From contig NZ_JAPDHW010000002.1 in assembly GCF_025971945.1 (NCBI RefSeq), forward strand, positions 186,001 through 250,000: 64,000 nucleotides of DNA, in the 5' to 3' direction. The translations under genes were made by a program, and so were the position numbers. A model generated the notes under the pieces. It saw nothing but the letters and a program-made list of their open reading frames with translations. It made no database searches and was not told the origin of the DNA. Of the stretch, positions 17,410 through 25,503 are shown in pieces. Origin of the DNA: Chryseobacterium kimseyorum. GTDB taxonomy: Bacteria; Bacteroidota; Bacteroidia; Flavobacteriales; Weeksellaceae. Position 1 is the first letter of the stretch, and every line of letters starts with the position of its first letter.

Positions 17410-18957
17410 ATGAATAACAAGTTCATCCCAATAATCTCAGTGTTTATGACGATCTCACTAATTGTCTTTGTTACACTGCAGTTTTATTGGCTTAAAGGTT
17501 ACTATGGAGCACTGGAACAGGAGTTTTCCAACAAAGTGTATACCGCTCTGGAAAATACCACCAAAACAGTTTCTGACTTAGAAGTTAATAAGATTTTAAA
17601 TGAAAATTATGACAATTTCAGAGACAATGTTTTAGCTAATAATAAGCAACCTTCATTAACGACTATTCAGCAGTCTATAGATTCAGGAACGCAGCGATCT
17701 ATTATATATTCTAAAAATCTAATTGAGCAAAAGCAACTTCCCATTTCCAAAAGAGGAGATTCTTTGAGTTTGACTACCCTTTACACGGATGAAGCTGCCT
17801 ACAAAATAAAAAAAGACACTACTAAAAGAGAGCAGTTAACTTCTGAGATTAATCAGGACATCCAAAGCGGCGACTGGGGAATGAGGGAATTTGTGAAGGT
17901 CAACGGAAACAATTTACCGATCACCAAACGTGTTGACTCAAAAATATTAGATTCTATCATTACCAAAGAATTGAGTATGAAGGGTATTTCTGCCAATTTC
18001 GGTTATGGTGTCATGGATAAAAACAATAAATTAACCAACGTCGTTAACAAAATTTTTAAAGATAAAAAAGAGGGCAATACGTATTCTTACCCGCTATTTA
18101 CAGATACCAAAGACCGTACGCTTTACACATTGTCTTTAGTTTTCCCTAAAAAGGAATATTCTTTGGCAATGAACAACTGGCCGATGCTTCTTGGAACTTT
18201 TCTTTCGCTGCTGACGATTTTGGGAATTTATATTATTTCCATTAATTATATGATGAAGCAGAAGAAGATCGCCGAGATCAAAACTGACTTTATCAACAAT
18301 ATGTCTCATGAGTTTAAAACTCCGCTGGCAACAATTTCAGTAGCAACAGATTCTCTGGCGAATGACAAAATTGCCACCAATCCCGAGAAAGTAAGATATT
18401 ATTCCAGCCTTATTAAACAGGAAAACCTGAGAATGAAAAAGCAGGTGGAGAACGTTCTCAATATGTCTAAACTTGAAAGGAATGAGGTAAAATTATTCCT
18501 GAAAGAAACCAATGTAAGAGAACTTATCAAAAGAACAACAGAATCTTTCGGACTTATTGTTTCGCAGAGAAACGGTACATTGAGACAGGAGTTTAATGCC
18601 AGCAAGTACACTTTTAAAATTGATGAATTTCACATTTCAAATATGCTGGTCAACCTTTTGGATAACGCCAATAAATATTCTCCCGAAGCACCGGAAATAG
18701 ATGTGAAAACTAAAAACGAAGGCAACTGGTACGTCATTGAAATTTCTGATAAAGGAATGGGAATGGAAACTGAAAACAAGACCAGAATTTTTGAAAAATT
18801 CTTCCGTGAAGAAACCGGAAATATCCATAATGTAAAAGGACAGGGACTGGGACTTTCATACGTAAAGAAAATCATTGAACTGCATAAAGGTCAGGTCATT
18901 GTAGATTCGGAAAAAGACAAAGGAAGTAAGTTTATTATTAAACTTCCAATGGCGTAA
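17410..18957 (+). CDS. Sensor histidine kinase (RprX-like)
   Basis: 515 residues from MNNKFIP. Membrane helix at about 7-27, a periplasmic sensor region of about 225 residues rich in Ser/Thr/Asp/Lys, a second helix near 258-280, then a HisKA domain with the phospho-acceptor His300 in NNMSHEFKTPLA, and an HATPase_c domain with NLLDNANKYSP (N box) and GQGLGLSYVKKI (G2 box). It lies directly ahead of a response regulator (64 bases) and has the layout of the RprX/RprY pair of Bacteroides. The frame is open from 17323, but the region before 17410 lies in promoter-like DNA and adds a poor N-terminus. Confidence 0.92.
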   Translation: MNNKFIPIISVFMTISLIVFVTLQFYWLKGYYGALEQEFSNKVYTALENTTKTVSDLEVNKILNENYDNFRDNVLANNKQPSLTTIQQSIDSGTQRSIIYSKNLIEQKQLPISKRGDSLSLTTLYTDEAAYKIKKDTTKREQLTSEINQDIQSGDWGMREFVKVNGNNLPITKRVDSKILDSIITKELSMKGISANFGYGVMDKNNKLTNVVNKIFKDKKEGNTYSYPLFTDTKDRTLYTLSLVFPKKEYSLAMNNWPMLLGTFLSLLTILGIYIISINYMMKQKKIAEIKTDFINNMSHEFKTPLATISVATDSLANDKIATNPEKVRYYSSLIKQENLRMKKQVENVLNMSKLERNEVKLFLKETNVRELIKRTTESFGLIVSQRNGTLRQEFNASKYTFKIDEFHISNMLVNLLDNANKYSPEAPEIDVKTKNEGNWYVIEISDKGMGMETENKTRIFEKFFREETGNIHNVKGQGLGLSYVKKIIELHKGQVIVDSEKDKGSKFIIKLPMA

Positions 18958-19021
18958 TGATAAATGGTCAACGATAATTGATCAATATTGAAAAATTTAA
19001 ATAATTAAACAAATAAAAGAT

Positions 19022-19708
19022 ATGAGTAACAGAATATTATTAGTAGAAGACGACCAAAGTTTCGGAGCTGTTTTGAAAGACTACCTTTCGATTAATAATT
19101 TTGAAGTAACATTGGCAGTTGACGGTGAACAGGGACTTAAAGAATTTACCGAAAATGAATTCGACATCTGTATATTCGACGTAATGATGCCGAAAAAAGA
19201 TGGTTTTTCTTTGGCTGAAGACGTAAAAAAAATTGATAAAAATACACCGATCATATTTCTTACCGCAAGAAATATGAGAGAAGACATATTGAAGGGTTAC
19301 CAGTTGGGTGCTGACGATTATATCACAAAACCATTTGATACTGAATTACTTTTATACAAAATCAAGGCGATACTTCAGAGAAGTTCTACTCTGGAAAATG
19401 AAGAGCAGGAACAGTTTAAAATCAGCAACATTTTCTTTGACTCAATGTTGAGACAGTTGAGAGTTGGAGACAATGAATACAAACTTTCACCTAAGGAAAA
19501 TGAACTACTGAAGTTACTATGTCTCCACAGAAACGATTTTATGCCGAGAGATCTGGCTTTAAGAAAAATCTGGAAGAAAGAGAATTACTTTACTGCAAGA
19601 AGTATGGACGTATACATTGCCAAACTGAGAAAACTCCTGAAGGATGATGACGGCTTAGAAATTATTAACGTTCACGGCGAAGGTTTCAGACTTTTGGTTA
19701 AGAACTAA
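19022..19708 (+). CDS. OmpR/RprY-family response regulator
   Basis: 228 residues. Receiver domain with phosphorylation site Asp53 in CIFDVMMPKKDG, Thr in FLTARN and Lys in YITKPFD (near 101-107); C-terminal winged helix with SPKENELLKLLCLHRNDFMPRDLALRKIW and DVYIAKLRKLL. Partner of the histidine kinase 64 bases upstream; together they would turn an envelope signal into gene control. A terminator follows at 19740-19780. Confidence 0.93.
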   Translation: MSNRILLVEDDQSFGAVLKDYLSINNFEVTLAVDGEQGLKEFTENEFDICIFDVMMPKKDGFSLAEDVKKIDKNTPIIFLTARNMREDILKGYQLGADDYITKPFDTELLLYKIKAILQRSSTLENEEQEQFKISNIFFDSMLRQLRVGDNEYKLSPKENELLKLLCLHRNDFMPRDLALRKIWKKENYFTARSMDVYIAKLRKLLKDDDGLEIINVHGEGFRLLVKN

Positions 19709-19739
19709 CCAAACGTTAAAATACCAATATAATATCCAA

Positions 19740-19780
19740 ATTAGCAAAGCATTTGAAAATGTTTTGCTAATTTTGTTTTT
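19740..19780 (+). terminator. Terminator of the two-component pair, with an embedded promoter
   Basis: Stem of 13 bases (ATTAGCAAAGCAT with ATGTTTTGCTAAT, one wobble), loop TTGAAA, T-rich tail. The 3' arm and tail contain the -7 box TAATTTTG (19768-19775) that suits the lipoprotein start at 19797. Confidence 0.75.
19768..19775 (+). promoter_or_regulatory. -7 box for the HGxPGHRC lipoprotein gene
   Basis: TAATTTTG, 21 bases ahead of the ATG at 19797, inside the terminator of the preceding response regulator. Confidence 0.45.
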
Positions 19781-19796
19781 TACGATTAACTGTCAT

Positions 19797-20456
19797 ATGA
19801 AAAATACATTTTTAGGGATCATCGTTGCAGGATTGGTAGTAATTTCATGCAAAAAAGATGAAAAACCCACTTACATAAAAGACGAAACTGGAGCTCAGCA
19901 ATCTGTAGCGACAGTGAATAATACTCCACAACCATCATTACTGAATCAAGCCGGAATTCCAACTGCTGCACCAAGTTCGCCGTCAGTTGCTACGGCACCG
20001 GGAATGAATCCTCCTCACGGAGAGCCTGGACACAGATGCGACATTCCAGTTGGTCAGCCACTCAACGGAGCTGGCGGTACACCTGCACAGTCAGCGAGCC
20101 CTTCTACACAAAATGTTACAGTAAACGGTAACAATTCTGTGCAGATAGACCCAAATGCGGTGAGCCCGGGAAAAATAATGATAGATCAAAACGGTAAGCA
20201 GGTAAAAACAGCGCCGGGAATGAACCCTCCTCACGGTCAGCCAGGTCACAGATGCGATATTCCTGTGGGACAGCCTTTAAACAGTAAACCTGCAGCGGCT
20301 AATCAACCAACTGCACAGACAACTCAGGTACAGGCTCCGCAGCCAATGCCGGCAACTCAATCTGTAGCAAATAATACAGGTCCGAAACCAAAATTGAATC
20401 CTGCACATGGCGAGCCTTGGCATGACTGTGCTAAAAAAGTTGGCGAGGCACTATAA
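19797..20456 (+). CDS. Lipoprotein with three HGxPxHxC repeats
   Basis: 219 residues from MKNTFLG, with a lipobox VISC putting the lipidated Cys at about residue 18. Two near-identical copies of APGMNPPHGxPGHRCDIPVGQPL and a third, weaker one (LNPAHGEPWHDCAKKVGEAL) are separated by linkers rich in Gln, Ala, Pro, Thr and Ser. Each repeat carries two His and one Cys, which could bind a soft metal, although that is inference. The next two genes (Cys-rich exported peptide, TonB receptor with metal-binding domains) support a metal role. I know of no assigned function. Confidence 0.85.
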   Translation: MKNTFLGIIVAGLVVISCKKDEKPTYIKDETGAQQSVATVNNTPQPSLLNQAGIPTAAPSSPSVATAPGMNPPHGEPGHRCDIPVGQPLNGAGGTPAQSASPSTQNVTVNGNNSVQIDPNAVSPGKIMIDQNGKQVKTAPGMNPPHGQPGHRCDIPVGQPLNSKPAAANQPTAQTTQVQAPQPMPATQSVANNTGPKPKLNPAHGEPWHDCAKKVGEAL

Positions 20457-20466
20457 TTTTTTTTCG

Positions 20467-20474
20467 TAAGTTTG
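20467..20474 (+). promoter_or_regulatory. -7 box for the Cys-rich peptide gene
   Basis: TAAGTTTG, only 4 bases ahead of the GTG start at 20479, so the message may be leaderless. A TTG lies at 20440-20442, near the expected -33 position. Confidence 0.5.
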
Positions 20475-20478
20475 CACT

Positions 20479-20835
20479 GTGAAGCACATTCAGATCTTAT
20501 TAATTATCTTTTGTTTAGGAATTTTCTTGATTCCTAAAGATAATTTCTATGCTCAGGCCTCACAGGAAAACTGTTGTAAAACCGACTCAAAAGCAGACAG
20601 CTGCTGCGACAAAGACCACAACAGTCACGATTCGAAAGACGGAAAATCTTCTTGCAATGACGATTGTTGCTCTTTCTGTATGACGTGCCATACTTTCGTA
20701 GAGAATCTATCCGCAAAGACTTTATTTTTCAATCATTCTCCTTTCAAAACGGAGAGAAAATTAGAATTTCAATATTCTGACCCTCATATTTCAGACAGTT
20801 TAAAAGACATTTGGCAACCGCCGAAGTTAGGTTAA
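20479..20835 (+). CDS. Cys/His-rich exported peptide, probable metal-responsive
   Basis: 118 residues with a GTG start. A signal peptide (about 1-26, cleavage after FYAQ) is lost if a later start is used, so the GTG is preferred. The mature N-terminal half has paired cysteines: ENCCKTDSKADSCCDKDHNSHD, then SCNDDCCSFCMTCH. This density of Cys and His suggests metal binding in the periplasm. The rest (TERKLEFQYSDPHISDSLKDIWQPPKLG) resembles the endings of small HYC_CC_PP-type proteins that often precede copper or metal TonB receptors in Bacteroidota. It lies 22 bases after the HGxPGHRC lipoprotein and 110 bases before the receptor. Confidence 0.8.
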   Translation: MKHIQILLIIFCLGIFLIPKDNFYAQASQENCCKTDSKADSCCDKDHNSHDSKDGKSSCNDDCCSFCMTCHTFVENLSAKTLFFNHSPFKTERKLEFQYSDPHISDSLKDIWQPPKLG

Positions 20836-20945
20836 TTAAAAAAAAATGTACCGATGTATCCGTATACCAATCTGCCACTGATTGTTATGCTATTACGTTG
20901 TGAAGATTGTTACATTAATTCAATTAATCTAAATTTTTAAACAAA

Positions 20946-23639
20946 ATGAAATCATATACTACCAAGATATTCCTTGGCTTATTCCTGTTATTTACCCCCT
21001 TTATTTTCGCTCAGAATCTTCATAAAAGCCAGTTTCAGGTAAAAGGTAACTGCGAAATGTGTAAAGAAAGAATAGAATCTGCTGCACTTAAAGCAGGAGC
21101 TAATGCAGCGAGATATTCAATTGATTCACAGACGCTTACTTTGGAAACTTCAGACAGCGTTTCATCTGATGATATACTTAAAAAAGTTGCAGACGCAGGG
21201 CACGATAATGAAAAATTTAAAGCGACTGATGAAAACTATCAGAAACTGCCGGGATGCTGCCTCTACAACAGAGAAGAGCAAACTACAGTAACTCCAGCGA
21301 CAGAAAATCATGATCATACTAAAAATGAAAATGAATATTTCGTGAAAGGAAACTGCGAATCTTGTAAGGCCAGAATTGAAAAAGCAGCGAAATCTGCAGG
21401 AGCAAAATCTGCAGACTGGAACGCAGAGAAACAAACCGTTACATTGGATTTCGATTCCTCGAAAACTTCAGCAGATCAAATTTTGAAAAAAATTGCCGAA
21501 GTGGGACATGATAACGAAAAGTATAAAACCACCGATGACGTTTACAAAAATCTTCCAGGATGCTGCCTGTATGACCGTGAAACTGAATTTGGAGAAAAGA
21601 ATGTGAACGTACATTCTGATCAAGCTGTTAAGGAGCAGAATTCAGAAAAACACGACCACTCAGACCCAAATCATCAGCACGATGGAAAAGCTAAGAACAT
21701 TGAAGAAGTTAAACTATCGGTATCGAAAGCAACAACGTCAATCAATAAAAAAGAAGCTGGTCTGGTATTTAATATTGATTCTAAAGAATTATTAAAGGCA
21801 GCCTGCTGTAATTTATCAGAAAGTTTTGAAACCAATGCTACCGTAGATGTATCTTTCAGTAATGCGGTAACCGGAACAAAGCAACTTAAGATGTTGGGAC
21901 TGGATCAGAAATACACGAGTCTTACAAAAGAGCTGTTACCTGAGATCAGAGGTTTAGCTTCTGCCTACGGCTTAAATTTTATTCCTGGTAGATGGATTGA
22001 AAGTATCCAATTGACAAAAGGTGGAAGTACCGTGACCAGTGGCTATGAAAGCATTACAGGACAAATCAATACCGAACTTATCAAACATTCTGAAAAATCT
22101 GAGACTTCTTTAAATTTGTTTTCAGACTTTAACGGAAGAGCGGAAGCTAATATTACGCACGTTGAACCTATTAACGATCACTGGACTCAAACTTTTCTTC
22201 TTCACGGTAACGGAACTTTCGGAGACACCGACATGAATGACGACGGTTTTCTGGACCGACCGAAAGGAACACAGTTAAATGCAGCTTATTTATTGAATTT
22301 TAATGACTTAGAACACTCCGGATTCGGCTCACATTTCGGAATCAATTTTGTGAAGGACGAAAGAACTGCAGGACAGATCGGTTTCGATAAAAAACTTTCA
22401 CAGGACAAACAAACTGCTTACGGAGTCGGGATCGACATCTCAAGATTTCAGGTTTGGAACAAGACAGGATATGTTTTCAAAGGAAAACCCTATCAGAGTT
22501 TAGGCTGGATGAACCAATATGTGTATCATCAGCAGGACAGCTTTTTTGGACTTAGAAATTACGCCGGACAGCAACATACGTATTATTCAAATTTAATTTT
22601 TGAAAGCATCATTGGAAATACAAACCACAAGTATAAAACCGGAGCGAGCTTTATGTATGACACATACAATGAAGACTATCTTACAGACAATTTCAAAAGA
22701 AACGAAATTGTTCCCGGAATTTTTGCAGAATATACTTTAACAGGTTTGAAATACACTTTAGTTGCGGGTGCGAGAGCTGATTTTCATAATTTGGCAGGTA
22801 CACAGTTTACACCAAGATTAAATTTTAAGTATGATTTTACTCCGCAAACTATCCTGAGATTATCTGCAGGACGAGGCTTCAGAACGGCTTCAGTTTTTGC
22901 AGAGAACCAGCAGTATTTTGCATCCAACAGAAATATTCAGATTCTACAGAATGGCGGAGATATTTATGGATTAAGACCGGAAATAGCATGGAATTACGGA
23001 GCAAGTTTACAGCAGGAATTCAAATTATTTGGAAGAAAATCAACCTTAATGGCAGATTTTTTCAGAACAGATTTTCAGGATCAGGTTTTGGTAGATCTTG
23101 ACCGTTCACCTCAGCAACTGACTTTTTATAATTTAGAAGGAAAATCTTTTGCCAATTCATTTCAGACCCAGTGGGATTTTACCCCTTTCAAAAATTTTGA
23201 TATTAGACTGGCCTACAAATATTACGACGTACAGGCAGATTACATGGATGGAAGAAGAGAAATTCCGTTTATGGCGAAGCACAGAGGATTTGTAAATCTT
23301 GCGTATACTACCAACAAGAATACAAAAGGAGGATTTTGGAGCTTTGATACAACACTGAATGTGGTCGGAAAACAAAGACTTCCCAATACAGCAAGTAATC
23401 CTGCAGAATTCCAAATTCCAACGTATTCGGAATCTTATGCCATCGTCAACGCGCAGATTTCAAGAAATTTCAATCAGAAAATCAGAGCTTATGTAGGAGG
23501 AGAGAATCTGACATCTTATCATCAAAAAAATGCAATTGTAGACTTCAGAAATCCTTTCGGAAATTATTTTGACGGCGGAATGGTATACGCACCGATAATG
23601 AAAGCCAATTTCTATCTAGGACTGGATGTGAGTTTTTAA
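20946..23639 (+). CDS. TonB-dependent receptor with two N-terminal HMA domains
   Basis: 897 residues, signal peptide to about residue 23. Two tandem heavy-metal-associated domains come first, with CxxC sites GNCEMC (Cys36/Cys39) and GNCESC (Cys137/Cys140), each ending in LPGCCLY. A His/Asp-rich linker (EKHDHSDPNHQHD, near 235-248) leads into a TonB plug and a C-terminal outer-membrane barrel ending in LGLDVSF. The usual carboxypeptidase-like domain at this place is absent. The layout suggests an outer-membrane importer or sensor for copper or a similar soft metal, energised by TonB. Plug features include TKGGSTVTSGYESITGQIN. It is the third gene of a probable metal locus. Confidence 0.88.
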   Translation: MKSYTTKIFLGLFLLFTPFIFAQNLHKSQFQVKGNCEMCKERIESAALKAGANAARYSIDSQTLTLETSDSVSSDDILKKVADAGHDNEKFKATDENYQKLPGCCLYNREEQTTVTPATENHDHTKNENEYFVKGNCESCKARIEKAAKSAGAKSADWNAEKQTVTLDFDSSKTSADQILKKIAEVGHDNEKYKTTDDVYKNLPGCCLYDRETEFGEKNVNVHSDQAVKEQNSEKHDHSDPNHQHDGKAKNIEEVKLSVSKATTSINKKEAGLVFNIDSKELLKAACCNLSESFETNATVDVSFSNAVTGTKQLKMLGLDQKYTSLTKELLPEIRGLASAYGLNFIPGRWIESIQLTKGGSTVTSGYESITGQINTELIKHSEKSETSLNLFSDFNGRAEANITHVEPINDHWTQTFLLHGNGTFGDTDMNDDGFLDRPKGTQLNAAYLLNFNDLEHSGFGSHFGINFVKDERTAGQIGFDKKLSQDKQTAYGVGIDISRFQVWNKTGYVFKGKPYQSLGWMNQYVYHQQDSFFGLRNYAGQQHTYYSNLIFESIIGNTNHKYKTGASFMYDTYNEDYLTDNFKRNEIVPGIFAEYTLTGLKYTLVAGARADFHNLAGTQFTPRLNFKYDFTPQTILRLSAGRGFRTASVFAENQQYFASNRNIQILQNGGDIYGLRPEIAWNYGASLQQEFKLFGRKSTLMADFFRTDFQDQVLVDLDRSPQQLTFYNLEGKSFANSFQTQWDFTPFKNFDIRLAYKYYDVQADYMDGRREIPFMAKHRGFVNLAYTTNKNTKGGFWSFDTTLNVVGKQRLPNTASNPAEFQIPTYSESYAIVNAQISRNFNQKIRAYVGGENLTSYHQKNAIVDFRNPFGNYFDGGMVYAPIMKANFYLGLDVSF

Positions 23640-23778
23640 TCTGGTGGTTGCATAATTTTCAAATTATCTCACTTCCAAATTTTCAAATTAAAATAAAGCA
23701 TGATTTCAACAAATTAATACAGTTGTCATCATGCTTTTTCGTATTTTTATCTTTAAATTTTTAAACATAAAATATTAT

Positions 23779-24195
23779 ATGAAACGTAACGCAACAGCCG
23801 TTTGGAACGGTACCGTAAAAGAAGGAAAAGGTCACATCACGACTCAAAGCACAACCTTAAATCAAACTCAATATTCGTTCGGCAGCCGTTTTGAAGACGG
23901 TGTAGGAACAAATCCTGAAGAATTGTTGGCAGCAGCACACGCAGGATGTTTTACAATGAAACTGAGCGCAGAACTTTCTCAAGCAGGTTTTACACCTGAC
24001 GAACTGACTACAAAATCTGTCATCACTCTTGACCCGAGCATCGGAAAAATCACTAAATCTGAATTGACTCTAACGGCAAAAGTTCCTGGAATTTCTGAAG
24101 AAGATTTTCAGAAATACGCTAAAATCGCAGAAGAAGGATGCCCTGTAAGCCAGGCTTTTAGTTTTGAAATAACTTTGAACGCAACTTTAGCTTAA
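23779..24195 (+). CDS. OsmC/Ohr-family peroxiredoxin
   Basis: 138 residues from MKRNATAVW. The two catalytic cysteines are in HAGCFTM and EEGCPVSQ, as in OsmC, which reduces organic hydroperoxides. [14 protein letters not shown] is the family hallmark. The frame is open further back to 23731, but the shorter start gives the standard N-terminus. It has its own terminator at 24224-24263, and a possible promoter (TTG at 23723-23725, TATCTTTA at 23748-23755, 22 bases apart). Confidence 0.92.
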   Translation: MKRNATAVWNGTVKEGKGHITTQSTTLNQTQYSFGSRFEDGVGTNPEELLAAAHAGCFTMKLSAELSQAGFTPDELTTKSVITLDPSIGKITKSELTLTAKVPGISEEDFQKYAKIAEEGCPVSQAFSFEITLNATLA

Positions 24196-24223
24196 GTTTT
24201 AAATAAAATTAACCAACAAACAG

Positions 24224-24263
24224 ATAAAGTCTGAGAACAAAATTATTCTCAGACTTTATTTTT
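24224..24263 (+). terminator. Terminator after osmC
   Basis: Perfect 14-base stem ATAAAGTCTGAGAA / TTCTCAGACTTTAT, 8-base loop, T-rich tail. Confidence 0.85.
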
Positions 24264-24268
24264 GAAAT

Positions 24269-24292
24269 AAAATATACCGATTGGTATATTTT
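24269..24292. promoter_or_regulatory. TetR-type operator
   Basis: Two 10-base arms AAAATATACC and GGTATATTTT around a GATT centre, just upstream of the -7 box and 31 bases ahead of the tetR ATG. Such dyads are typical of TetR autoregulation. Confidence 0.75.
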
Positions 24293-24295
24293 TAC

Positions 24296-24303
24296 TATAT
24301 TTG
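24296..24303 (+). promoter_or_regulatory. -7 box for the tetR-thioesterase pair
   Basis: TATATTTG, 20 bases ahead of the ATG at 24324 and 3 bases after the palindrome, so a bound regulator would block it. Confidence 0.6.
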
Positions 24304-24323
24304 CATACCGTTTTTAGGTAAAA

Positions 24324-24947
24324 ATGTCTAAAGCAGATAAAACCAAGCAGTTCATCATCGAGAAAACCGCAGCCTTGTTCAACAGCAAAGGCTATACAAG
24401 AACATCTCTATCCGACATTTCTGAAGCGACCGGCCTAACCAAAGGAAGCATCTATGGAAATTTTGAAAACAGAGATGAACTGGCCATAGAAGTTTACAAA
24501 TTCAATTCCGGTCTGCTTGGAAAAAATTTACTGAGATCTTTTGGCGATGAATTCCCCACTCTACTCGATAAACTGTATGCATTTGTCGCTTTCTACCGAA
24601 AAAACTGGCATTTTGTTTTCGCGAACGGAGGCTGCCCGATTATGAATGCGGCAACAGAATCTGATGACACTTTCCCAAATCTTAAAAAGCAGGTTGCTAT
24701 TTCCTTTGAAAACTGGAAGAAAACCGTTTCAAAAATTATTATAAAAGGTCAGGATACCGGAGAATTTAATAAAAAAATAAGTGCAGAAGAATATGCATCC
24801 CTTTTCATTATGCTGATTGAAGGTGGTATTCTCCTTTCAAAAACTACAGATGATGAAAAATATCTTAATCTTGCTTTAGACAGAGTAATTTCAATTATCG
24901 ACCGAGAGATAAAATCACCATCATTAAAAAATTGGGATTATGGATAA
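24324..24947 (+). CDS. TetR/AcrR-family repressor
   Basis: 207 residues. N-terminal helix-turn-helix (about 7-55) with the family phrase FNSKGYTRTSLSDISEATGLTKGSIYGNFENRDEL; the rest is an all-helical ligand domain. A 24-bp palindrome (24269-24292) just upstream of its promoter is the likely binding site, so it should repress itself and the thioesterase gene that overlaps its end by 8 bases. The inducer is unknown; an acyl-CoA or fatty acid would suit the neighbours. Confidence 0.9.
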   Translation: MSKADKTKQFIIEKTAALFNSKGYTRTSLSDISEATGLTKGSIYGNFENRDELAIEVYKFNSGLLGKNLLRSFGDEFPTLLDKLYAFVAFYRKNWHFVFANGGCPIMNAATESDDTFPNLKKQVAISFENWKKTVSKIIIKGQDTGEFNKKISAEEYASLFIMLIEGGILLSKTTDDEKYLNLALDRVISIIDREIKSPSLKNWDYG

Positions 24948-25365
24948 ACTGGCACAGCTGCAGGCATTCGTTGGTAAAGAATTCACAGAATCTCCTTCTC
25001 CATTCATGAGGTGGCTAAATCCTGTTGTAGTTTCTGCTGAGGAAGGTCAAATTGAATTTCAGTATACTGTAAGACCAGAATGGCTGAATCCTATGGGAAA
25101 TTTACACGGTGGAGTAACTGCAGCAATTATGGATGATATCATCGGTGCAACTATGTTTTCTCTGAATGAAAAAACTTTTATCGTAACCGTCAACAACACC
25201 ATTGACTATTTCTCGACCGCAAAAGAAAATGATCACATCATAGCAGAAACCAAAATCATTAAAAGAGGTAAACAATTTGTGAATACACAGTGCGAAATCT
25301 GGAATGAAGATAAAACTCGCCTGATTGCAAGAGGAACCTCTAATTTATTTAAAATCAATAACTAA
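24940..25365 (+). CDS. PaaI-family hotdog thioesterase
   Basis: 141 residues. Hotdog fold with the key segment GNLHGGVTAAIMDDIIGATM near 51-70, where the HGG and the Asp on the long helix form the thioester-cleaving site. Likely hydrolyses acyl- or aryl-CoA esters; exact substrate unknown. It overlaps the tetR gene by 8 bases, so it is translated with it and under the same operator. fabF follows after a 138-base spacer that contains a nested hairpin. Confidence 0.88.
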   Translation: MDKLAQLQAFVGKEFTESPSPFMRWLNPVVVSAEEGQIEFQYTVRPEWLNPMGNLHGGVTAAIMDDIIGATMFSLNEKTFIVTVNNTIDYFSTAKENDHIIAETKIIKRGKQFVNTQCEIWNEDKTRLIARGTSNLFKINN

Positions 25366-25436
25366 ACATAAAACCGTCAATATTTAGGCACACTTTTGAT
25401 ACTATTATTTGACCTTTAAAAAAGAATAAATTTAAT

Positions 25437-25478
25437 TATGCTGTCGTTACCAGTTTCTGAAACACTTACGATAGCATA
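25437..25478. repeat. Nested hairpin ahead of fabF
   Basis: Outer arms TATGCTGTCGT and ACGATAGCATA (one wobble) enclose an inner perfect hairpin GTTTC-T-GAAAC. It lies 25 bases before the fabF ATG and might act on the transcript or as an operator. Confidence 0.5.
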
Positions 25479-25503
25479 CACTTAAAAATAACAGCATAAA
25501 CTT

